From positions 81,159-145,158 of the forward strand of contig JROS01000055.1 in NCBI GenBank assembly GCA_000769715.1: DNA of 64,000 bases, written 5' to 3'. The notes under the pieces are model-generated. The model saw only the letters and a program-made list of their open reading frames with translations, ran no database searches and had not been told where the DNA came from. A program made the position numbers and the translations under genes. Below are positions 48,693-59,536 of the stretch, piece after piece. Every line of letters begins with the position of its first letter. The stretch's first letter is position 1. The stretch comes from Desulfobulbus sp. Tol-SR (GTDB lineage Bacteria; Desulfobacterota; Desulfobulbia; Desulfobulbales; Desulfocapsaceae).

Positions 48693-48714
48693 AAACTTTG
48701 GCTCAGGCTGTCAA
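48686..48714 (-). promoter_or_regulatory. promoter of arsR-hgcA-hgcB
   Basis: On the minus strand: perfect -35 TTGACA (48714-48709), 17-base spacer, -10 TATCGT (48691-48686, 4 of 6 consensus). The predicted start near 48679 falls inside the inverted repeat, so bound ArsR would block RNA polymerase. Confidence 0.7.
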
Positions 48715-48806
48715 GCCCAATGTGATCCTAACCGTACGACGGGGAAAGGCCGATTGCCGACCATTCGCAAAGGAACGGGATAAACGGAAAATCCAGGCCA
48801 GGGCGG

Positions 48807-48835
48807 TTTACATTTCCGGGGTTTTCCAATATAGT
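48807..48835 (+). promoter_or_regulatory. sigma-70-type promoter for galU
   Basis: TTTACA (48807-48812), 17-base spacer, TATAGT (48830-48835). Predicted start near 48842, about 57 bases before the galU ATG. It is divergent from the arsR promoter, with about 90 bases between the two -35 boxes. Confidence 0.65.
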
Positions 48836-48898
48836 GGATCCGCATTGTCTGATGGATCAATCGCTAAACCCCGTACCCAAACCTTATCAGTGACAACC

Positions 48899-49762
48899 AT
48901 GAAAATACGTAAAGCCGTCTTCCCGGTGGCCGGTCTCGGCACCCGCTTCCTGCCCGCAACCAAGGCCATGCCCAAAGAGATGCTGCCGGTGGTCGACAAA
49001 CCTCTGATCCAATATGCGGTGGAAGAGGCCCTGGCCTCCGGCATCGAGCAGATCATCTTCGTCACCGGCAGCGGCAAGAGCGCCCTCGAGGATCATTTCG
49101 ATCGGTCCTTTCAGCTGGAGGAGACTCTGAAGCAGCGAAACAAGATAGAACTGCTGCAGGTCATCGAGTCGATTGTGCCGAATTCGGGCACCATCATCTA
49201 CACCCGCCAGAGCGAACCGCTCGGTCTCGGCCACGCCATCTGGTGCGCCCGGGATATCGTCGGCGACGAGCCCTTCGCCGTCCTGCTGGCCGACGACCTG
49301 ATCCAGAGCGACGTTCCGGTCCTGCACCAGATGGTCCAGGAGTTCGATCGCCTGCGGGCCTCGATGGTGGCGGTGATCGAGGTGCCGCAGGAGGAGACGT
49401 CGAAGTACGGCATCCTCGAGACCGAAGAGGCGGTCAACGGCACGATGCGGGTGCAGCGGATGGTGGAGAAACCGCCGGCCGACCAGGCCCCGTCGAATAT
49501 CGCCGCCATTGGCCGCTATATCCTGACGCCGCAGATCTTCAGCATCCTCGGCGGGCATCGCAAGGGTGCGGGCGGCGAGATCCAGCTCACCGACGCGATG
49601 TCGCAGCTGCTGCACACCCAGCCGATCTTCGCCTTCAAATTCCAGGGCGTCCGCTTCGACTGCGGCGACAAGGCCGGCTTCCAGATGGCCAACCTCGCCT
49701 TCGCCCTCGAACGGCCGGAGATGCGCGATAGCCTGCAGGCCTTTATCCGGACCCTCGTCTGA
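48899..49762 (+). CDS. galU: UTP-glucose-1-phosphate uridylyltransferase
   Basis: 287 residues. The nucleotide-binding signature is KAVFPVAGLGTRFLPATKAMPKEMLPVVDKP, seen here from residue 5; the sugar-binding part is VEKPPADQAPSNIAAIGRYIL and GAGGEIQLTDAM, and FDCGDKAGF lies near the end. Makes UDP-glucose for surface polysaccharides. The start at 48899 is the family start; the open frame upstream is non-coding. First gene of a nucleotide-sugar group with gmd and fcl. Confidence 0.95.
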   Translation: MKIRKAVFPVAGLGTRFLPATKAMPKEMLPVVDKPLIQYAVEEALASGIEQIIFVTGSGKSALEDHFDRSFQLEETLKQRNKIELLQVIESIVPNSGTIIYTRQSEPLGLGHAIWCARDIVGDEPFAVLLADDLIQSDVPVLHQMVQEFDRLRASMVAVIEVPQEETSKYGILETEEAVNGTMRVQRMVEKPPADQAPSNIAAIGRYILTPQIFSILGGHRKGAGGEIQLTDAMSQLLHTQPIFAFKFQGVRFDCGDKAGFQMANLAFALERPEMRDSLQAFIRTLV

Positions 49763-49810
49763 GGCGATGGCTCAAATTTCATCGCTGCAGACCAGAAAGG
49801 GCAGAATATC

Positions 49811-50929
49811 ATGAAAAAAGCATTGATCACCGGGATCACCGGCCAGGACGGGGCCTACCTGGCCGAACTCCTGCTCCAGAAGGGCTACCAGGTTCATGGG
49901 ATCAAGCGCCGGTCGTCGCTGTTCAATACCGCCCGCATCGACCATCTCTACCAGGATCCGCACGAGGGGGAACGCCGCTTCGTCCTCCACCATGGCGACC
50001 TGACCGACTCGTCGAGCCTGATCCACATTATCGAAAAGATCAAGCCGGACGAGATCTACAACCTCGCCGCCCAGTCCCATGTGGCGGTGTCGTTCGAGGA
50101 GCCCGAGTACACCGCCAACTCCGACGCCCTAGGCACCCTGCGCCTGCTCGAGGCCATCCGCATCCTCGGTCTGACGCAGACCACCCGCTTCTACCAGGCC
50201 TCGACCTCGGAGCTGTTCGGCAAGGTGCGGGAGACCCCGCAGAAGGAGACGACCCCGTTCTATCCCCGCTCGCCCTACGCGGTGGCCAAGATGTACGCCT
50301 ACTGGATCGTCGTCAACTATCGCGAGGCCTACGGCATCTACGCCTGCAACGGCATCCTGTTCAACCACGAGTCACCATTGCGCGGCGAGACCTTCGTCAC
50401 CCGCAAGATCACCCGCGCCCTGGCCCGGATCTTCCTCGGTTTCCAGGACTGTCTCTATCTCGGCAACCTCAATGCCAAGCGGGATTGGGGGCATGCCCGC
50501 GACTACGTCGCGATGCAGTGGCTGATGCTGCAGCAGGAGCGGCCGGAGGATTACGTGATCGCCACCGGTCAGCAGCATTCGGTCCGCGAGTTCGTCGCCG
50601 CCGCCGCCGCCGAGCTTGGTATAACCCTGCACTGGCGGGGGGAGGGCGTCGAGGAGATCGGCATCATCGACAATCTGCCGCCGACCTGTGCCGCTCCCGG
50701 TCTGCGCCCGGGCAGTGTCGTGGTGCGGGTTGATCCCCGCTATTTCCGGCCGACCGAGGTCGAGACCCTGCTCGGTGACCCGAGCAAGGCCAGGGAAAAA
50801 CTGGGCTGGGTGCCGACCACCGGTTTCACCGAGCTGGTGGCGGAGATGATGCGCGCCGATCTCGACGAAGCCAACCGTGATGACCTCTGTCGGCGTGAGG
50901 GTTTTACCGTGCTCAACCACAACGAGTGA
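49811..50929 (+). CDS. gmd: GDP-mannose 4,6-dehydratase
   Basis: 372 residues. Extended SDR fold: NADP loop [55 protein letters not shown], and active-site STSELFGKV with [15 protein letters not shown] (Tyr-x3-Lys). Converts GDP-mannose to GDP-4-keto-6-deoxymannose. The next gene, fcl, uses this product, and the gmd stop lies 44 bases before the chosen fcl start. Confidence 0.96.
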   Translation: MKKALITGITGQDGAYLAELLLQKGYQVHGIKRRSSLFNTARIDHLYQDPHEGERRFVLHHGDLTDSSSLIHIIEKIKPDEIYNLAAQSHVAVSFEEPEYTANSDALGTLRLLEAIRILGLTQTTRFYQASTSELFGKVRETPQKETTPFYPRSPYAVAKMYAYWIVVNYREAYGIYACNGILFNHESPLRGETFVTRKITRALARIFLGFQDCLYLGNLNAKRDWGHARDYVAMQWLMLQQERPEDYVIATGQQHSVREFVAAAAAELGITLHWRGEGVEEIGIIDNLPPTCAAPGLRPGSVVVRVDPRYFRPTEVETLLGDPSKAREKLGWVPTTGFTELVAEMMRADLDEANRDDLCRREGFTVLNHNE

Positions 50930-50973
50930 GTGACGGGGCTGCAGATTACGGCAGCGGCAGGGGAGGCGTTTGG

Positions 50974-52062
50974 ATGACGGGAGAACTGGTGAAGGAATCG
51001 GCGATGCTGGCGCCGTCGATGCGGATCCATGTCGCCGGCCACCGCGGCATGGTCGGGGCGGCGATCGTCCGCCGGCTGGAGCAATGCGGATGTGCGCATA
51101 TCATTACCCGGACCCATGCCGAGCTCGATCTCACCAGTCAGGCCGACGTGCGGCAGTTCTTCCGCCGCGAGGCCATCGATTACGTGGTGCTGGCCGCCGC
51201 CCGGGTCGGCGGTATCCATGCCAACAGCACCTATCCGGCCGAGTTCATCCACACCAACCTGATGATCGAGGCCAACGTCATCCACGAGGCCTGGCGGGCC
51301 GGAGTCAGGCGCCTGCTGTTTCTCGGCTCCTCCTGCATCTACCCCAAGTTCGCGCCGCAGCCGATGCGCGAGGAGGACCTGCTCACCGGCATCCTCGAGC
51401 CGACCAACGAGCCCTACGCCATCGCCAAGATCGCCGGGATCAAGATGTGCGAGGCCTACAACCGCCAGTACGGCACCTGCTACCGCTCGGTGATGCCGAC
51501 CAACCTCTACGGTCCGGGGGATAATTATCACCTCGAGAACAGCCATGTCATTCCGGCGATGATCCGCAAGTACCACCTCGCCAGACTGGCGGCCGAGGGC
51601 GCGGTCGAGGCGATCCGGCGCGACGAGGCCCGCTACGGCGCGATCCCCGCCGATATCCGGGAGGCCATCGGGCTGGCTCCCGACTCGTCCCGCCTGGTCC
51701 ATGACCGGCCGCGGGTGATGCTGTGGGGCAGCGGGGCGCCGCGCCGGGAATTCCTCCATGTCGACGACATGGCCGCCGCCTGCCTCCATGTCATGGGGCT
51801 GGACCAGGAGGCCTTCGCCGCCCCGGCGCCGTCGTTTCTCAATATCGGCAGCGGCAGCGACATCACCATCCGCGACACCGCCGCCCTGATCGCCGCCCTG
51901 GTCGGCTTTGGCGGCGAGACGGTCTACAACCCCGCCCAGCCGGACGGCACGCCGCGCAAGCTCCTGTCCACCAGCCGCATCAATGCCCTCGGCTGGCGGC
52001 CGCGATTGTCCCTCAAGGAAGGGCTGGCCGACGCCTACCGCTGGTACCTCGCCCAGTCCTGA
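50974..52062 (+). CDS. fcl: GDP-L-fucose synthase
   Basis: 362 residues. SDR epimerase/reductase: [51 protein letters not shown] and [20 protein letters not shown] (Tyr-x3-Lys). An insertion of about 35 residues ([20 protein letters not shown]) follows the [11 protein letters not shown] region and makes it longer than E. coli Fcl (321). The start at 50974 is chosen because GGGGAGG stands 7 bases before it; a GTG at 50926 overlapping the gmd stop is also possible. Completes GDP-fucose synthesis. Confidence 0.94.
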   Translation: MTGELVKESAMLAPSMRIHVAGHRGMVGAAIVRRLEQCGCAHIITRTHAELDLTSQADVRQFFRREAIDYVVLAAARVGGIHANSTYPAEFIHTNLMIEANVIHEAWRAGVRRLLFLGSSCIYPKFAPQPMREEDLLTGILEPTNEPYAIAKIAGIKMCEAYNRQYGTCYRSVMPTNLYGPGDNYHLENSHVIPAMIRKYHLARLAAEGAVEAIRRDEARYGAIPADIREAIGLAPDSSRLVHDRPRVMLWGSGAPRREFLHVDDMAAACLHVMGLDQEAFAAPAPSFLNIGSGSDITIRDTAALIAALVGFGGETVYNPAQPDGTPRKLLSTSRINALGWRPRLSLKEGLADAYRWYLAQS

Positions 52063-52091
52063 TCCAATAGCCCTCCCGGCCCTTGTCGGTA

Positions 52092-53402
52092 CTACCGTTC
52101 GATCTGCCGCCGGAACAGCCTGATCATATCATCGCGGATCGCTCTGTGATCGAGATGGAAGATATCGCTCGGGAAGAGCAGTTCGGCCACCCCCGAGTCG
52201 AAGATGCGCTTGACCTCGTACTCGTCATGGGAGACGTCCTGCTGGTACATGTAGTTCAGCCAGGAACGGTTGGTGTGGATGATGAATTCGACCCGCATGC
52301 CGCCAAGCCTGGCGAAAAATTTGAGCATCGGGGTCTTGCTGCTCGATCCGGTGCAGGTGGTCCGGTAGGGCGCCGTCTCGGTCAGGGTGTCGGAGATGTC
52401 CTCCAGCACCATGAAGGAATCGGCCTTCGAGGCGCTGCGGACCAGCCGGTTCTGGAACATCTTGACATCGGCGACCGTCTCCAGCACCGCCATCAGGCCG
52501 AGTTCGTCGTCGACCGCCACGGCCGGGTTCTTCTCGTTCTTGCGGAGGAGCTTGAGGACCTTGGCCTCCGGCGATTTCTTGCGGATCGAGACGTAGATCG
52601 GAATCTCCCGGTCGCCGGCGATGAACCGGCGGCGCTTGAGCAGCGTCAGCTTGACATACGGCTCGGGCACGATCTTTGCGGCCTCCTCCCTGCCGATGAC
52701 CTTTACCTCGGTGCAGCTGAAGTCTTCGGAATTGTGGTGCGAGAGGAGATAGACGATTTCCAGTTCGCCGATCTTCTGGCGGTGGCTCCACACGTAGTCG
52801 TTGAGGAAGTCGAGAAACAGCGAGAACTTCTCCTCGATCTTGGTCTCGCGCTCCCGCTGGTCGATGCTGCCGGCCAGGTTCATCAGCACCAGTTTGCGCC
52901 GGGCTTCGAAGCGGGCCTTCTTGTGGTAGCGGTCATCGAACATGATCAGCAGCAGGTTGACCGGGTCGTTGGTCACCTCGATTTCGTTGGTCGTGGCGAT
53001 GTGCGAGGAGTAGGGGGCCATGATCTTGGTCTTGAGCAGGTTGACCACCGCGTCGGCGGTCCGGGCGTACTCGTAGATCCGGGCCTCGATCTTCCGTGAT
53101 GTGCCCTCGACCCCGAACATGTTGCCGAGCAGGGTGCAGGCCCGATGGCTGCGTTCCCGGCGCAGCTGCGGGGTGCTGATCAGGGCGGGGATCTGTTCGA
53201 AGCCCCTGACGTTGAGAAACTCGAACACCTGGCTGCGCAGGGCCCGGTATTTGGTGACGTTCAACCGGTTCTGCCGCAGCCGCCGCAGCCATTCCCTGGT
53301 CTCTATTGAAAACGGAGAGTCGAGCAGCACCGCGTCGGTGGTGGCGAGGGGGCCGTTTTGCTGCAGCGAGGTGAACACGCTGTCCTGATCGAGAACGCTC
53401 AT
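52092..53402 (-). CDS. conserved-looking protein of unknown function, 436 aa
   Basis: 436 residues, soluble, rich in charged helices. No family recognised with confidence. The N-terminal half is helical (REWLRRLRQNRLNVTKYRAL); the C-terminal half mixes strands and helices (GDREIPIYVSIRKKSPEAKV, DDELGLMAVLETVADVKMF, FARLGGMRVEFIIHTNRSWL). The order of basic residues, then a D-x-x-G-L segment, then VEFIIHTN recalls a RelA/SpoT-like nucleotidyltransferase core, but the match is weak and unproven. AAGGAAG precedes the ATG at 53402. It lies between fcl and the divergently transcribed kdnB. Confidence 0.75.
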   Translation of the reverse strand: MSVLDQDSVFTSLQQNGPLATTDAVLLDSPFSIETREWLRRLRQNRLNVTKYRALRSQVFEFLNVRGFEQIPALISTPQLRRERSHRACTLLGNMFGVEGTSRKIEARIYEYARTADAVVNLLKTKIMAPYSSHIATTNEIEVTNDPVNLLLIMFDDRYHKKARFEARRKLVLMNLAGSIDQRERETKIEEKFSLFLDFLNDYVWSHRQKIGELEIVYLLSHHNSEDFSCTEVKVIGREEAAKIVPEPYVKLTLLKRRRFIAGDREIPIYVSIRKKSPEAKVLKLLRKNEKNPAVAVDDELGLMAVLETVADVKMFQNRLVRSASKADSFMVLEDISDTLTETAPYRTTCTGSSSKTPMLKFFARLGGMRVEFIIHTNRSWLNYMYQQDVSHDEYEVKRIFDSGVAELLFPSDIFHLDHRAIRDDMIRLFRRQIER

Positions 53403-53607
53403 GCAGGCTTCCTTGTGGTTGCTCCGGAGGGATGGATAATGGCGGATTTTTGACACACTAGCGGTTCCGTTCGGCTTGTCAAGAGGAAGCTGCAGCGATG
53501 CGAAGATACCGATCTCCGCGACGGTTACCGGCGATCGATTGAAAAAGAACGCATATCTGGAATGTTATCAACCATTCCCGCTTCCCGCGGGCATAAACTC
53601 TCCTTGA

Positions 53608-54780
<1,173 letters not shown>

Positions 54781-54802
54781 CCCACCGAGTCAATCGAAGC
54801 CG

Positions 54803-54843
54803 AAACCCGGCCGGACCGCGCTGCGGCCCGGCCGGGTTTTTTT
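54803..54843 (+). terminator. terminator between kdnB and ovoA
   Basis: A 12-bp perfect stem AAACCCGGCCGG/CCGGCCGGGTTT (54803-54814 with 54828-54839) with an inner CCGC/GCGG pair, followed by T7. It serves kdnB (plus strand). The AAA on the other arm gives a weak T-tract for ovoA on the minus strand. Confidence 0.85.
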
Positions 54844-56989
54844 ATGCCCGGTTGCGCTCCCAGACCGTCATCTCGGCGAAGCTGTGCTGGAACTTGCGCC
54901 GGGTCTCGCGGAGGACGAAGGGGATGTCGCCGGGGGCGGCGACCAGCGTGAACTGCGGCGCCAGCTGCTCCTTCAGGCCGTCGATGGTGTAGAACGGTTC
55001 GCCGTCGCGGCGGAAGCCGCCGATCCAGCGCTCCCTGTCGGTGAACTCCGGCAGCCAGGTGTAGGGCGAGAGCAGGATCAGCAGGCCGCCGGGATTGATC
55101 CGGGCGGGGATCTCGCGCAGGAACTTGGCCGGATCGTAGAGGCGGTCGATGAGGTTGGCGGCCAGCACCAGGTCGTAGCCGGTGTAGCGGGCCAGCAGGT
55201 TGCAGGCGTCGGCCTGGAAGAACTCGACCTTGTCCCGGGTCGCCTCGAGGCCGAACCCGGCCAGGTGCTTCTCGTGGTAGCTGACGATCTCCCCCTCCTC
55301 GAGCCGGGTGTACTGGACGAAACCCTCCTCCTTGAGCCGGGTGCCGATGCGGATGAAGCGGGCCGAAAAGTCGAGGCCGGTGACCTGATCGAAATAGCGG
55401 GCCAGCTCGAAGGTGGCCCGGCCGGTGGCGCAGCCGAGGTCGAGGGCGCGGCGGCGGGGGCGGTCGCCGTACATCGCCAGGACCTGGTCGACGATCGCCT
55501 TGCTGAACTGCGGCACGCCGAAATGTTCGTCGCCGTAATGGAATTCGCAGTACTGCGACACCTGGTCGTCGGTCTCGTAAGCAATGCTGGGGATCACCAC
55601 CGCCGCCGCCGATTCGACATAGCGGAAGCCGGCATGCTGGAAGAAGTGGCGGCGGAAGGCATAGCGCGAGTCGCGGGTCGCCAGGTTGCCGGTCGAGATC
55701 CACGACCCGCCCTTGATCAGGTTGTGGCGGCCGTCGAAGGTCGGGGTCGAGAAATCGTCGTAATAGGGGTGGATCTCGAAGCCGGGGAAGCCGGAGATCG
55801 GCATCTCGGTCCACTGCCAGACGTTGCCGATCACATCGCCGAAACCGGCGCTCTCGAAACGGTCGACCGGGCACGACGAGGCCCACCACTCAAGGTTGAT
55901 GTTGCCCGGGGCCTTGTCCCAATACGGTTGGTCGGGCAGGCCGGCCAGCTGGTGCAGGCGGTAGTACTCGGCCTCGGTGGGCAGCCGCAGGTTCTTCCCC
56001 GTCTTCTCGCCCATCCAGTTGCAGAAGGCCTTGGCCTCGAGGTAGTTGACCTCGACCGGCCAGTTCCACGGCATCTCGATCTTCTCTACCATCGTCCGCA
56101 GGAACCAGCGCTCGCCCTCATTGACCCAGAAGATCGGGTGTTCGGCCCGGCGGTACTGCCGCCAGTTCCAGCCCTCCTCGGTCCACCAGCGCCGTTCCTG
56201 ATAACCGTGATCCTCGACGAAGGCGAGATATTCGCCGTTCGAGACGAGAAAGCGCGAGGTCATGAACCCGGCCACCTCCTCCTCGAACAGGCCGAATTCG
56301 TTGTCCCAGCCGTACAGCGGGTGGTTCCGGTCCTTGCCCAGCCGCACCGGGCCGCCCGGCACCGGGCGCAGCGCGTTGGCCGGGGCCTCGCCCCGATCGC
56401 GGCAGATTTCCCACAGCGGATGCGGCTGCAGGCGTTCCAGCGGCAGCTGGCGGATCAGCACCGACGAGGTCTCGAGGTGGATACGGGCGTGCTCGATGCC
56501 CATCAGGATGGCCCAGGCCGGGCTGTTCCAGGTGATCGGCAGCGACAGCGGCAGGGTGGTGATCACCTCGTCGACCACCTGGCGGACCTTGGTTCGGAAC
56601 TCCTGCGCCTCCGCGACGCTGGGCCAGTCGTAATGGGCCTCGTTGAGGTCGTCCCAGGACATCTCGTCGACCCCGACCGCGAACATCGACTCGAAGCGGG
56701 GGTTGATCCGTTCGGTGATGATGCCGGCGAGGATCAGCTTGTTGATATAGAAGGCGGCGGTGTGGCCGTAATAGAAGATCAGCGGGTGGCGCAGGGGATC
56801 GGCCCGCAGCGTGAAGACCGCGTCGTCGGCCAGGGTGTCGAACAGCCGTTCGTCGAGGTCCCAGGTGGCGTGGAAATAGCGGCGGATCTCGTCGCGCTTG
56901 GCCTCCGGCTCGCCGCTGTCGAGGACGAGGGTCCTGGTGGACTTCAGTTGCTGCATCTCGGGGCTGTAGGTTTCGGCGGCGCTGTGCAT
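54842..56989 (-). CDS. ovoA: 5-histidylcysteine sulfoxide synthase/methyltransferase OvoA (ovothiol synthesis)
   Basis: 715 residues in three parts. A DinB-like N-terminal domain has the iron-binding GIEHARIHLETSS (HxxxHxE). A formylglycine-generating-enzyme-like domain (about 230-450) has WQWTEMPISGF and NLIKGGSWISTGN. A C-terminal SAM methyltransferase has LDLGCATGRATFELA. OvoA joins Cys and His with O2 to 5-histidylcysteine sulfoxide and methylates the imidazole, giving ovothiol. The start at 56989 is the first ATG; a GTG three codons earlier is possible. The reaction needs oxygen. Confidence 0.94.
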   Translation of the reverse strand: MHSAAETYSPEMQQLKSTRTLVLDSGEPEAKRDEIRRYFHATWDLDERLFDTLADDAVFTLRADPLRHPLIFYYGHTAAFYINKLILAGIITERINPRFESMFAVGVDEMSWDDLNEAHYDWPSVAEAQEFRTKVRQVVDEVITTLPLSLPITWNSPAWAILMGIEHARIHLETSSVLIRQLPLERLQPHPLWEICRDRGEAPANALRPVPGGPVRLGKDRNHPLYGWDNEFGLFEEEVAGFMTSRFLVSNGEYLAFVEDHGYQERRWWTEEGWNWRQYRRAEHPIFWVNEGERWFLRTMVEKIEMPWNWPVEVNYLEAKAFCNWMGEKTGKNLRLPTEAEYYRLHQLAGLPDQPYWDKAPGNINLEWWASSCPVDRFESAGFGDVIGNVWQWTEMPISGFPGFEIHPYYDDFSTPTFDGRHNLIKGGSWISTGNLATRDSRYAFRRHFFQHAGFRYVESAAAVVIPSIAYETDDQVSQYCEFHYGDEHFGVPQFSKAIVDQVLAMYGDRPRRRALDLGCATGRATFELARYFDQVTGLDFSARFIRIGTRLKEEGFVQYTRLEEGEIVSYHEKHLAGFGLEATRDKVEFFQADACNLLARYTGYDLVLAANLIDRLYDPAKFLREIPARINPGGLLILLSPYTWLPEFTDRERWIGGFRRDGEPFYTIDGLKEQLAPQFTLVAAPGDIPFVLRETRRKFQHSFAEMTVWERNRA

Positions 56990-57401
56990 GATAATCACGA
57001 TAGATGAAGGTTGATCTCCAGCCGGCGGTGCGGGAAGTAAGGCGGCTGTTGGTTCGATTTCGGAGGGTGTATCGGATGAGTATATGTCCGGCGCCGACGA
57101 AAATCAACGGATTCGCGGGCACCGGTGATTGTCCTCCGAGAGGCGACCCGCCACTCTGGCTGGAAGCATCGTCATGAACCGCAGCGATTGTCGGCTGACA
57201 ATGAGTGATTATTGTTTCTCTCAAGAGTCGCTTGGGCATGAGCATAGTTCCCGCGGCGGCGGCAGGAGGGCACGACCGGTGGATGGAGCGGGTGTCGCCA
57301 ATATCGCCGGGCTCGAATGCCATGATCGGGTGGGGTCAAGTTCATGCCGCTGCAAGCGATGGATACATCTCGTATGAACATACCATGACAGGAGGTTGAG
57401 C
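56990..57401. other. 412-base gap upstream of ovoA
   Basis: No gene supported. The promoter of ovoA should lie here, but no clear -35/-10 pair was seen. Short frames inside lack ribosome sites and family character. The following small frame has a strong ribosome site at its end. Confidence 0.5.
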
Positions 57402-57530
57402 ATGAGAATGCAGAGGACAATGGTCGATTCATTCCAGCTGGGCCATAAGGATTTCATGAAAAATCTGGGGGAATCGCTGGATATCCTCGACCATGATATC
57501 ACGATCTCTATACCAAGTACCGCAGCCTGA
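57402..57530 (+). CDS. possible 42-residue small protein
   Basis: A very good ribosome site, AGGAGG seven bases before the ATG, leads a frame of 43 codons ending in TGA. The peptide is acidic and helical in its middle (FQLGHKDFMKNLGESLDIL). The same frame stays open after the TGA up to the decayed gene at 57741, but the text in between looks non-coding. It is either a true small protein or the N-terminal remnant of a broken gene. Confidence 0.4.
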   Translation: MRMQRTMVDSFQLGHKDFMKNLGESLDILDHDITISIPSTAA

Positions 57531-57740
57531 GGGATGCCTCGGTTCACTGAGAGAATCGGGGAGATTGTTCCAGGCGTTTACCGGGAGGCCAACCCCCATT
57601 GCCGACGGGGGGACGGCCTCCCGTCGTTGTTTCCCGGCCTGGTCAAGGCGGCCGATCGATGCGCCGATCGCCGCGCCGTCCGATCCGTCCAGCGGTGCAC
57701 AGCGGCGGGAGGGGAAATCTTTTCCGGGGGTGTCGGTACC

Positions 57741-58374
57741 ATGTTCAACTCAGGCATTGCCTGGCTGCGCCAGGCGGTCAACGATCTGCAGCGGGATAGA
57801 CAACGTGAGCGGGTCCTGCGCCAGGCGATCGAGGATGTGGTCGAGATTGCCGACCCGATCATTCGTCTCGCCCCTCGCTACCGCCGAACCCTGCATCCGT
57901 CGGTGGCGACGGCGGTGGCCTACTGCGATGCGCTGGTCCGGACGATTCCGGGGCCGGTCCGGCTGGACCCGAACGGTTATTGTGACGATCCGCTGGTCAA
58001 GGCGGTCTTCCGCTCGGCGGAGGAGATGGAGATCGTGCTGCGTCGAATTATTTTGCCGCGGCGAACCGGAACAGGAGGACAAGGTGCGCGAGGTCAAGGA
58101 GCTGCTGAGCGCCACCGACGAGGAGATCAGGGAGGCGAGAAAAGAGGTGGAAACGCCGGACGATACGCTCTTGCACCTCAAACGGATCATGGACTCTCCG
58201 GCCGACACCCTGGTCGTTCGGCGGCAATCGCTGCGGCTGGACTGGAAGAATGTCATTGTCGGGGACAGCCGCGACATCGAAGCCAACGAGATCACGCTGG
58301 CCGAATTCATCTTGAACCAGGATTTGCAGCGTTCGGCGGTGCTGGTCCGGTTCGACCGGGGGGCCAGAATCTGA
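57741..58374 (+). pseudogene. frameshifted hypothetical gene
   Basis: From 57741 one frame gives a plausible helical protein (MFNSGIAWLRQAVNDLQRDR onward) to about 58045 (SAEEMEIVLRR). Beyond that point sense-like text continues in the +1 frame (CRGEPEQEDKVREVKELLSA to VLVRFDRGARI, ending at 58374). The switch lies near 58035-58060, within GTCGAATTATTTTGC. Joined, the product would be about 210 residues, soluble and helical, of unknown family. A single-base error or a real mutation would both explain it. Confidence 0.55.
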
Positions 58375-58507
58375 TTTTTTACCTGGCTTTATCGCTGAAG
58401 AGATGCTTGGATAGAATCCAATGGGTTTCTGGCACTCTGCCAAAGGCTCGTTGATGGCATCTTCGTATTATTCATGGGATGTTGTTCATCATCACCGGGA
58501 TCCGTCC

Positions 58508-59536
58508 ATGCGATTGTCACCAGCCGGGATACTGCTCTCCCTGCTTTCTTTTTTTCCGCTCACAGGCTGTGCCGGGCCCTATGTCTTTCAGGGGAAAACC
58601 ATCGAGACCGTCCCGGAATTGACCGCCGATGCCGCCCTGATGCCGGATGGTTTCACCCTGCCTGTACTGATCGTCAATGGCCGGCCAGGGCCGCCGCGGG
58701 CGGTCGTTCTGGCCCTGCACGGCTTTAATGACTACAGCCGCTCGTTTCTTTCGTTCGGCGAGTATCTGGCGGCACGAAATATCACGCTGATAGCCTATGA
58801 CCAGAGAGGGTTTGGCAGAACGGAGGGGCGAAGATACTGGCATGGGGCTGCGAAATTGACTGGCGACCTGCGCACCATGGTAAGGTTGCTGAAGCAAAAA
58901 TATCAAGGGACACCTCTTTTCATTCTGGGCGACAGCATGGGCGGGGCGGTGATTCTTGCCGCGCAGAAGGAATTGCAGGCCGAGGGTGGCTACGCCGGGG
59001 TCACCCTGGTCGCGCCCGCCGTATGGGCGAGGAACACCATGCCCTGGTATCAGCGCTCGACCCTGTGGCTGTTCGCCCATCTGCTGCCCTGGTTCGGGGT
59101 TTCCGGCAAGGGGCTGGATATCGACCCGTCCGATAACATCGAGATGCTGCGCGAGCTGGGACGTGATCCGCTGGTGATCAAAACGACCAGGGTCGATGCG
59201 GTCTACGGCTTGAGCACGCTGATGGACGAAGCCCTCGCTTCCGCCGGATCTCTGGCCGGCCGGGCGATGATCCTCTACGGCAGAAACGATGAGATCATTC
59301 CCCGCCAACCGACCTGCGAGATGCTCAAAAGGTTGCCGTCCGATGAAGAAATGGATTGGCGATTTGTTCTCTATGATCACGGCCATCACATGCTGCTCAG
59401 GGATCTGCAGGCGGAAGTGGTCCACCATGATATCGAGCAGTGGATAGGCAACATCCTTGAGTCGTCTGAATCTCAGCAGGAAACGATTGCAGGCGGGGCC
59501 GGCACAGAGGACATCGACTTTCTCTGCAACGAATAG
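58508..59536 (+). CDS. lipoprotein alpha/beta hydrolase (lysophospholipase type)
   Basis: 342 residues. A lipoprotein signal peptide (MRLSPAGILLSLLSFFPLTGC) has its lipobox Cys at residue 21. The serine aminopeptidase/lysophospholipase domain follows: oxyanion part ALHGFNDYSRSF, DQRGFGRTEGR, nucleophile Ser in ILGDSMGGAVIL, Asp in LYGRNDEIIP, His in YDHGHHMLL. Anchored in the envelope, it probably cleaves a lipid or ester. The ATG at 58508 is chosen because it begins the signal peptide; no strong ribosome site is seen. Confidence 0.9.
   Translation: MRLSPAGILLSLLSFFPLTGCAGPYVFQGKTIETVPELTADAALMPDGFTLPVLIVNGRPGPPRAVVLALHGFNDYSRSFLSFGEYLAARNITLIAYDQRGFGRTEGRRYWHGAAKLTGDLRTMVRLLKQKYQGTPLFILGDSMGGAVILAAQKELQAEGGYAGVTLVAPAVWARNTMPWYQRSTLWLFAHLLPWFGVSGKGLDIDPSDNIEMLRELGRDPLVIKTTRVDAVYGLSTLMDEALASAGSLAGRAMILYGRNDEIIPRQPTCEMLKRLPSDEEMDWRFVLYDHGHHMLLRDLQAEVVHHDIEQWIGNILESSESQQETIAGGAGTEDIDFLCNE

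Noticed and set aside
54884..57007. 707-codon open frame on the plus strand opposite ovoA
   Set aside because: Antisense to a clear three-domain OvoA; low-complexity residue mix, no ribosome site, no recognisable motif.
57528..57530. In-frame TGA after the 42-codon frame as a second selenocysteine site
   Set aside because: The sequence after it does not look coding and no hairpin with a GGU-type loop was found, unlike the hgcA case.
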